Shown piece by piece: positions 58,951 to 64,000 of a DNA stretch of 64,000 nucleotides. The stretch lies in NCBI RefSeq assembly GCF_000622365.1, contig NZ_JASC01000007.1:1-64000 (forward strand), given 5' to 3'. Source of the DNA: Sulfitobacter noctilucae (GTDB lineage Bacteria; Pseudomonadota; Alphaproteobacteria; Rhodobacterales; Rhodobacteraceae). Position numbers and translations under genes: made by a program. Every line of letters begins with the position of its first letter. The first letter of the stretch is position 1. The notes under the pieces are model-generated. The model saw nothing but the letters and a program-made list of their open reading frames with translations. It ran no database searches and was not told the origin of the DNA.

Positions 58951-59291
58951 AACAAATAATTCTGGCCTTAGTGGCCACATTGGCGATTGCGCCAGCTGCG
59001 CTGGCCCACTCAAAAGCCGAAACCACAACTCCGGCAAATGAATCAACTGTCGAGAAGGTTGAGGTCATCGAACTGCGCTTTGATGATCCGATGCGTGTCA
59101 CCGCCATCACCCTTACGGGACCAGACGGAGATGTGGAGATCATGCGCGAAACCGGTCTCGATCCGGTGACGGAGTTTCGCGCTATGCCGTCTGCAATTAT
59201 GCCGGCCGGGGTTTACTCGGTGGATTGGCGTGGTTTGTCAGCGGACGGCCACCCAATGCAGGGCACTTTCAGCTTCACGGTTGCTGACTAA
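58947..59291 (+). CDS. copC: Copper resistance protein CopC
   Basis: 114 aa. Signal peptide ends ALAHSK, leaving the usual mature N-terminal His. CopC segments: STVEKVEVIELRFDDPM, GVYSVDWRGLSADGHPMQG and TFSFTV. It binds copper in the periplasm and hands it to CopD. copD begins immediately downstream. Confidence 0.93.
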   Translation: MKQIILALVATLAIAPAALAHSKAETTTPANESTVEKVEVIELRFDDPMRVTAITLTGPDGDVEIMRETGLDPVTEFRAMPSAIMPAGVYSVDWRGLSADGHPMQGTFSFTVAD

Positions 59292-59294
59292 GTG

Positions 59295-60173
59295 ATGGAA
59301 GGTCTTGCCCCGATAGACGGGTGGGCGCTTGCCGCGATCATTGCAAAAGCCGCCGGATATGCAGCGGCATTGGTTGCTATGGGAGGACCGTTGTTTCTCG
59401 CCGCCTTCCGATCTGCTCCTGATGACGTGCTACGCCTCGCTCGGAAACTCGCCGTCATTGCCGCTCTCATTGGTCTTGCAGTTCTAGCGCTACGCTTTGG
59501 CATCCGCGCCGCCCGTATTTCAGGAATGGGCCCATCCGGGGCGATAGAAGCGATGATGCTGAGCTTTGTCTGGGACAGCCCCCTCGGGACGGCTGCGATC
59601 TGGCGCGGCGCGGGTGCATTGCTGATCGTTGCCGTCCTAATCGAGGGCACCATCGGGATAGTTGCAAGTCTTCTTGGCGCGCTACTGATCGCCATGTCTT
59701 ATGCCTTCGTCGGTCACTCCTTGGGTGATCCGCGCTGGATACTGGCGGTACTTGTGGTGACGCATCTGTTGGCCGCGGCTTTCTGGGTTGGGGCGTTGGC
59801 TCCCCTGCATCGGTCTGCCGCTAACAAAGACGGCGCAGCTCTCCTTCATCGCTTCGGCATCATTGCCAGCGGTACCGTTGCAGTGCTCGTTGTCGTGGGT
59901 GTGTCATTTGCGTGGCTCATGATCGGGTCTTTCAGCGGATTATTTGGAACGGCTTATGGCTGGACGCTGATTGTTAAAATTTGCGTTGTCACTGGACTGC
60001 TTGGCCTCGCCGCAAAGAATAAGCTCCAGCTTGTCCCAGCTCTCGCCGCTAACAAAGACGACGCAGGCGGGCGACTGCGTCGCTCCATCCGTATGGAAGT
60101 CGTCGCCGTCGCCTTAATCCTGTTGGCAACGGCCACACTCACCTCGATCACGACCCCGCCAGTGAATCTTTGA
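59295..60173 (+). CDS. copD: Copper resistance protein CopD
   Basis: 292 aa from the ATG at 59295 (a GTG at 59292 is adjacent). About eight membrane segments. Family cues are FVGHSLGDPRWILAVLVVTHLLAAAFWVGALAPLHR (cited in parts: THLLAAAFWVGALAPL) and HRFGIIASGTVAVLV. CopD transports copper through the inner membrane, usually with CopC. The order copC-copD-multicopper oxidase makes a compact copper unit. Confidence 0.9.
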   Translation: MEGLAPIDGWALAAIIAKAAGYAAALVAMGGPLFLAAFRSAPDDVLRLARKLAVIAALIGLAVLALRFGIRAARISGMGPSGAIEAMMLSFVWDSPLGTAAIWRGAGALLIVAVLIEGTIGIVASLLGALLIAMSYAFVGHSLGDPRWILAVLVVTHLLAAAFWVGALAPLHRSAANKDGAALLHRFGIIASGTVAVLVVVGVSFAWLMIGSFSGLFGTAYGWTLIVKICVVTGLLGLAAKNKLQLVPALAANKDDAGGRLRRSIRMEVVAVALILLATATLTSITTPPVNL

Positions 60174-60187
60174 TTGGAGAAAATCCG

Positions 60188-61615
60188 ATGACACGACCAT
60201 CAAGACGAACCCTTCTAACCGGTACAGCTTCACTGTTCGGAGCGGCAATACTGCCGCGCGCAGTGTTTGCGGAGACCGGCCTGCCGGTTTTGCGAGCCTC
60301 AACGTCTACGGCGCAGCTCGCCCCTGATGGATACCCTGCAACGCCAGTCTGGTCCTACGCCACGGGAGATGCGGGCACAGTTCCCGGACCTGAAATCCGC
60401 GTCACCGCCGGTGAGCGGGTCCAATACCGGCTGGTCAACGATCTGCCGCAACCGACCGCCGTTCATTGGCATGGTATCCGTATTGAAAACGCGATGGACG
60501 GAGCCGCTCCGCTGACGCAAGCACCGGTGCCACCGAGTGAAGGCTTCGACTATGACTTCGTGACCCCTGATCCTGGCACCTATTGGTATCATTCGCACAA
60601 TCGTAGCACGGAGCAGGTCGCGCGGGGCTTGGCAGGCCCCCTGATCGTGGAGGATCGCGAACCTTGGTTGGGTGAACTTGGAGCTGCAACCCGCGAGGTC
60701 ACGCTGGTTCTTGATGATTGGTTGCTCGACGCGGATGCCACGATCGTCGAGGACCGGTGGGATGACCTTCATGCCGCTGCCCATGGCGGGCGAATGGGAA
60801 ACACGGTCACTGTAAATGGCAAGGCCTATCCCAATCTGGAAATTCGGCCCGGCGAGAGAGTACGGCTTCGCCTCATAAACACGGCGACAGCACGGATTAT
60901 GCCTCTGGTTCTGCAAGGGCTTGCGCCGCATTTGATCTCGCTGGACGGTCATCCTGTCCAACCACGCGCGATAGAAACTGTTCTGCTGGGACCAGCGCAA
61001 CGGGCAGATGTCGTCATAGATGCTCCTATGGACCCTGACGCGCAAATCGCTCTGTTATTGGACCCGGGTAATGGTGAGTTGGTGGAAATAGCGTCTTTCG
61101 CTGTTGCTGGTGACGCATTCACTACGGTCCATGCCGATGTCAGAGCCTTGCCCGCATGGGGAACGCTTCCTGCGCCTGATCTCACCGACCCGCAACGCGA
61201 AACGCTGCTGATGGAAGGTGGGGCAATGCGCGGAATGCTGGAAACCGAATATCAGGGCAAGGTTATGGATTTTCGCGAACTCTCGTCAAACGGCATGGTC
61301 TGGGCTTTCAACGGTGTGGCAAATGGTATGGATGCGCCAATGTTCCGAACATCCTTGGGTCGGACGGTGCATATGGAAATGACCAACCGTTCTATGTTCC
61401 CGCACGCCATTCACTTACACGGCCATCATTTCGAGGTTCTGGCCCGCAGCGGTGCGTCAAACACATCTGGCGATATTCGGGATACTGTTATGATCGGTGC
61501 AGACGAAACATTGGAAATTGCTTTCGTCGCGGACAATCCCGGTGTTTGGATGCTGCATTGCCACATGCTCTCGCATCAAGCCTCCGGCATGATGGGCTGG
61601 TTCGAGGTCGCGTGA
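60188..61615 (+). CDS. Multicopper oxidase, Tat-exported
   Basis: 475 aa from the ATG at 60188 after GGAGAAAAT. Twin-arginine signal (SRRTLLTGTASLFG). The four copper-binding motifs are HWHG, WYHSH, HAIHLHGHHF and HCHMLSHQASGM, the last with the type 1 copper Cys-His and axial Met. It oxidises Cu(I) to the less toxic Cu(II) in the periplasm, as CopA/CueO do. No long Met-rich insertion is seen. Its stop overlaps the next start (TGATG). Confidence 0.94.
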   Translation: MTRPSRRTLLTGTASLFGAAILPRAVFAETGLPVLRASTSTAQLAPDGYPATPVWSYATGDAGTVPGPEIRVTAGERVQYRLVNDLPQPTAVHWHGIRIENAMDGAAPLTQAPVPPSEGFDYDFVTPDPGTYWYHSHNRSTEQVARGLAGPLIVEDREPWLGELGAATREVTLVLDDWLLDADATIVEDRWDDLHAAAHGGRMGNTVTVNGKAYPNLEIRPGERVRLRLINTATARIMPLVLQGLAPHLISLDGHPVQPRAIETVLLGPAQRADVVIDAPMDPDAQIALLLDPGNGELVEIASFAVAGDAFTTVHADVRALPAWGTLPAPDLTDPQRETLLMEGGAMRGMLETEYQGKVMDFRELSSNGMVWAFNGVANGMDAPMFRTSLGRTVHMEMTNRSMFPHAIHLHGHHFEVLARSGASNTSGDIRDTVMIGADETLEIAFVADNPGVWMLHCHMLSHQASGMMGWFEVA

Positions 61616-62016
61616 TGTTTTGGGTTCCCCTGTTGGCTGGGGTTGGCCTCGGCGGTGCCACGGTGGCGCTCATGGTACTCGGTGGTGTGCTCAACCAGCG
61701 AGGAACTTGGGCCACGACAATGGTGGCTATCGCATCCTTTTACGTTGTCTTTGCGATCCAGTCGGGCGACACGCTGGAAATTATTGTCCATACGGGTCTC
61801 GCGGCAGGCTTCGCGGGACTGGTAATCATCGGCGCGCGCACTTCGTCTTGGATACTTGCCGCCGCGCTCCTTGCGCACGGAATCTTCGATGTATTTGTCG
61901 GATTGGTCATTGCGAACCCCGCACCAGGTTGGTGGGGACCGTTTTGTCTTGGAATCGACGTGGTTCTGGCAATGGCGCTCGCGACGATGCTTTGGCGCGG
62001 GAGGACACTCGATTGA
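61615..62016 (+). CDS. Membrane protein of the copper block, unknown function
   Basis: 133 aa with four hydrophobic segments (LLAGVGLGGATVALMVLGG, TTMVAIASFYVVFAI, GLAAGFAGLVIIGA, FCLGIDVVLAMALATML). A single His pair-like VHTG and AHGIFD are present. Coupled to the multicopper oxidase gene. It could be a copper-pathway partner; the family is not recognised. Confidence 0.68.
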   Translation: MFWVPLLAGVGLGGATVALMVLGGVLNQRGTWATTMVAIASFYVVFAIQSGDTLEIIVHTGLAAGFAGLVIIGARTSSWILAAALLAHGIFDVFVGLVIANPAPGWWGPFCLGIDVVLAMALATMLWRGRTLD

Positions 62017-62022
62017 GAAGAC

Positions 62023-62295
62023 CTACCGCGACGCCTTTTGCAAAAGGCCGATCAGTTCGTCGAACTTGGCCCTCTGTTCCTCGGGGTCGCCACTTTCGAT
62101 GGCGGACTCAACACAATGTTGCGCATGGTTTTCCAGCACCAGCTTCTCCACACCCAACACCGCCGAACGGATCGCCGCTGTCTGTGCCAGAATATCCATG
62201 CAGTAACGGTCGGTTTCGACCATTTTTGCGACACCACGCACCTGTCCTTCGAGCCGTGACAGGCGGTCCAGAGTCTTGTCTTTGTTTGCCTTCAT
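62023..62295 (-). CDS. csoR: CsoR/RcnR-type copper-sensing repressor
   Basis: 90 aa. All-helical DUF156 fold with LDRLSRLEGQVRGVAKMVETDRYCMDILAQ (cited in part: RLEGQVRGVAKMVE and YCMDIL) and ENHAQHCVESAI. The Cys-His-Cys copper ligands are Cys32, His57 or His60 and Cys61. It should bind the palindromes at 62343-62361 and 57566-57582 and release them on Cu(I). It is divergent to the DUF305 gene. Confidence 0.9.
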   Translation of the reverse strand: MKANKDKTLDRLSRLEGQVRGVAKMVETDRYCMDILAQTAAIRSAVLGVEKLVLENHAQHCVESAIESGDPEEQRAKFDELIGLLQKASR

Positions 62296-62342
62296 CCAAC
62301 GGCGCTCCCTATTTTTGGAACCAACGACTGACATTTTGGTTA

Positions 62343-62361
62343 TATACCCCATATGGGTATA
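62343..62361. promoter_or_regulatory. CsoR-type operator, perfect palindrome
   Basis: TATACCCCATATGGGTATA is a perfect inverted repeat with TACCC/GGGTA arms, the class of site bound by CsoR proteins. It lies between csoR and the DUF305 gene. Confidence 0.82.
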
Positions 62362-62400
62362 CCAGAAAGACAGCCAATGGCACGTAAGGAGCATACTACA

Positions 62401-62934
62401 ATGGAATCGCACGGTACGCATCACAATAGCCAGTCCAGCAAAGGCAGCGGATATGGCCGGTTTTTTGCCATGATCGGCACATCGACGGTCGTGATGTACG
62501 GCCTGATGTATCTCAACACCTACGCGCTGGATCACGTGTTTTTTTCGCAAACGCGGATGTGGATGGCGCTTTATATGGGTGGGATGATGGCGATCATCAT
62601 GCTGGCGTTCATGTTGGGCATGTATTCCAACAAAAAAGCCAATATCGCGATCTTTGCAGGTGCAGCCATTGCCTTCGCCGCCGGTCTTTTTCTTGTTCGC
62701 TCACAGGACACAGTTGGCGATGTTGCCTGGATGAAGGCGATGATCCCGCATCATTCCATCGCGATCCTGACCAGTGAACGCGCCAACATTTCCGATCCCC
62801 GCGTTCAGGAGCTGGCCACTACAATCATCGAAGCGCAGCGCGGCGAGATTGCGGAAATGAAGCGATACATTGCGGATATTGAAGCCAATGGGGATGCGCC
62901 CGCAGGCACCGCCCGTAACCAAGAAGGAAACTGA
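62401..62934 (+). CDS. DUF305 family protein
   Basis: 177 aa from the ATG at 62401 after AAGGAGCATACTACA. Three membrane helices occupy the first 100 residues (FAMIGTSTVVMYGLMYL, MWMALYMGGMMAIIMLAFML, IAIFAGAAIAFAAGLFLV). The DUF305 core is MKAMIPHHSIAILTSERAN with the His pair, then MKRYIADIEANG. Related proteins bind copper in the periplasm. Met and His residues are common throughout. Under CsoR-type control by position. Confidence 0.87.
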   Translation: MESHGTHHNSQSSKGSGYGRFFAMIGTSTVVMYGLMYLNTYALDHVFFSQTRMWMALYMGGMMAIIMLAFMLGMYSNKKANIAIFAGAAIAFAAGLFLVRSQDTVGDVAWMKAMIPHHSIAILTSERANISDPRVQELATTIIEAQRGEIAEMKRYIADIEANGDAPAGTARNQEGN

Positions 62935-62937
62935 ACG

Positions 62938-63066
62938 ATGATGAATGGTGAAATGCACGATGGCGCAGGCTGGATGATGGGCGGCATGGGGATAATTGCC
63001 ATGCTTGTTGTCGTCTTTCTGATCGCAGGTATCGTCTACTTTGTTCGCAATTCCGGCGGACGCTGA
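62938..63066 (+). CDS. Small Met-rich membrane protein
   Basis: 42 aa, MMNGEMHDGAGWMMGGMG then one membrane segment (IIAMLVVVFLIAGIVYFV) and a short basic end. It starts 3 bp after the DUF305 stop. The Met-rich N-terminus suggests copper binding. Such tiny proteins are common in copper operons. Confidence 0.65.
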   Translation: MMNGEMHDGAGWMMGGMGIIAMLVVVFLIAGIVYFVRNSGGR

Positions 63067-63083
63067 TTGCAAGGAGAATAATT

Positions 63084-63872
63084 ATGCCAAAGGACACCCG
63101 CGACGTTGCAGACGTCACAACCGATCCCGCCACGTCCGCCACCGGAAAGACCGCCGTTCTGTATCGTATGGCTTTGCCCAATCATCTGTGCCCTGCGGGC
63201 CAGAAGGCACGCTGGCTCTTGAACAGTAAAGGATACAAGGTGGATGATCGGCTGTTTCGAGAAAGGTCGGAAGTCGATGCATTCAAAGAAGAACACGATG
63301 TTCCGACCACCCCACAGGTCTGGATCGAAGGCGAGCGGGTCGGCGGATATGACGCGCTGCGCCAAAAGCTCACCGACTACGATCCTGATGCGAAAACCTA
63401 TGCACCGGTCCTTTATCTTTTTGCTGTGGCCGCCGCGACAGCACTCGTGCTTTCGATTGGATTCCTTGGTGCAATCACATGGCAGACGTTGGGCTGGTTC
63501 ATCTCGATCTCAATGATCCTGCTTGGGATGCAAAAGCTGCGCGACATCGAAACCTTTACGACGATGTTCCTGAACTATGCCCTGCTGGCGCGCAAATGGG
63601 TGCCATATGCCTATGTGTATCCGTGGGTTGAGACCGGCGCAGGCATTCTGATGACGGGAATGCTGCTGACCCCGCTCGCCGCGCCTGCGGCGCTGTTTAT
63701 CGCCACTGTTGGCGCGATCAGTGTGTTCAAGGCGGTTTACATCGACAAACGAGAATTGAAATGCGCCTGCGTGGGCGGCGGCGCGAACGTGCCGCTGGGT
63801 TTTGTCAGCTTGACAGAAAACCTGATGATGATGGGGATGGCCATCGTCATGCTCATTAAGATCGTCGTTTAA
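63084..63872 (+). CDS. Glutaredoxin-like domain fused to a MauE/DoxX-like membrane domain
   Basis: 262 aa. The first 105 residues are glutaredoxin-like, with LCPAGQKARWLL in the active-site position (only one Cys), TTPQVWIEGERVGGYDALR and a cis-Pro. The remainder has four membrane helices of MauE/DoxX type (LYLFAVAAATALVLSIGFLG onward), with CACVGGG at the end of the third loop. Such fusions may handle thiol redox for copper or cytochrome maturation in the periplasm. Overlaps the next gene by 1 bp (TAATG). Confidence 0.82.
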   Translation: MPKDTRDVADVTTDPATSATGKTAVLYRMALPNHLCPAGQKARWLLNSKGYKVDDRLFRERSEVDAFKEEHDVPTTPQVWIEGERVGGYDALRQKLTDYDPDAKTYAPVLYLFAVAAATALVLSIGFLGAITWQTLGWFISISMILLGMQKLRDIETFTTMFLNYALLARKWVPYAYVYPWVETGAGILMTGMLLTPLAAPAALFIATVGAISVFKAVYIDKRELKCACVGGGANVPLGFVSLTENLMMMGMAIVMLIKIVV

Positions 63873-64000
63873 TGACAACGCAAATTGACTGGCGGCGTCG
63901 GGCACTGCTGGCAGGTGGTGCCCTTGCGGTAGTGGGCTGGGTAAAAGGTGTGCCGTACCTTGCGTCCCTTGGCACGCCAGACTTGACCTTTGAAGACATC
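63872..64000 (+). CDS. Exported-type protein, 3' end outside window
   Basis: 43 codons visible, from the ATG coupled to the previous stop. The N-terminus (TQIDWRRRALLAGGALAVVGWV) looks like a twin-arginine or membrane signal. In copper clusters a thioredoxin- or DsbA-like gene often follows a MauE-type gene, which would fit, but the visible part is too short to say. Confidence 0.6.
   Translation, partial: MTTQIDWRRRALLAGGALAVVGWVKGVPYLASLGTPDLTFEDI

Overview
The window looks like a large piece of a conjugative, metal-resistance plasmid (or a plasmid-like integrated element) of a marine alphaproteobacterium of the Roseobacter group. The grounds are the RepC and RPA-type replication genes, the order of the VirB-type secretion operon, the plasmid backbone families (ArdC, DUF736, DUF3768, a large ParB-like protein) and rhodobacterial-style repeats with the core TATCCTCGGGGGAG. 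I saw no rRNA, tRNA, CRISPR array, transposase or integrase. Both ends cut through genes (an M23 peptidase on the left, a small exported-type protein on the right).

Layout. 1-6.4 kb: metal and envelope block (M23 peptidase, DUF411, ZIP transporter, LspA, two L,D-transpeptidases, a Cd/Zn/Pb P-type ATPase). The ATPase and one transpeptidase have MerR-type promoters with exact 19-bp spacers. 6.6-7.5 kb: secreted protein of unknown function. 7.5-9.5 kb: a solo repC preceded by three tandem antisense-RNA-like modules. 9.6-11.2 kb: RES-type toxin-antitoxin pair. 11.3-14.7 kb: ietAS-like pair (AAA ATPase plus subtilase). 14.8-16.7 kb: small genes and a membrane protein. 16.7-20.1 kb: an E2-E1-JAB triple fusion with an MBL-fold partner, a bacterial ubiquitin-like conjugation module. 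20.3-21.6 kb: a second replicon, an RPA-family initiator with ten iterons.

21.9-26.5 kb and 29-36 kb: backbone accessory genes (DUF3768, large ParB-like protein, DUF736, N6-methylase-like protein, ArdC, many small proteins), including two genes broken by single-base frameshifts. Between these lies a minimal mer cluster (merR, merT, merF, GDCCVxC protein; no merA in the window) and a thermonuclease gene. 36.1-37.8 kb: ParA and partner with a dense CGCGTG-repeat region that could be the centromere. 38.0-43.7 kb: oriT-like nested palindrome, mobC, VirD2-like relaxase, virD4. 43.7-55.7 kb: a virB operon on the minus strand, including a transglycosylase embedded in a VirB5-like frame.

56.3-64 kb: copper block (Crp/Fnr regulator, His-rich exported protein, DUF411, cytochrome c, CopC, CopD, multicopper oxidase, CsoR, DUF305 protein, glutaredoxin-MauE fusion) with two CsoR-type operator palindromes.

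The parts fit a self-transmissible plasmid: two initiators and a partition system maintain it, RES and ietAS modules stabilise or defend it, the Ub-like module probably gives phage defence, relaxase plus T4SS transfer it, and metal genes are the payload. A shared TAATACGGT-type motif upstream of the virB operon and other plasmid genes suggests one plasmid regulator. All functions are inferred by reading the sequence; no database search was run.
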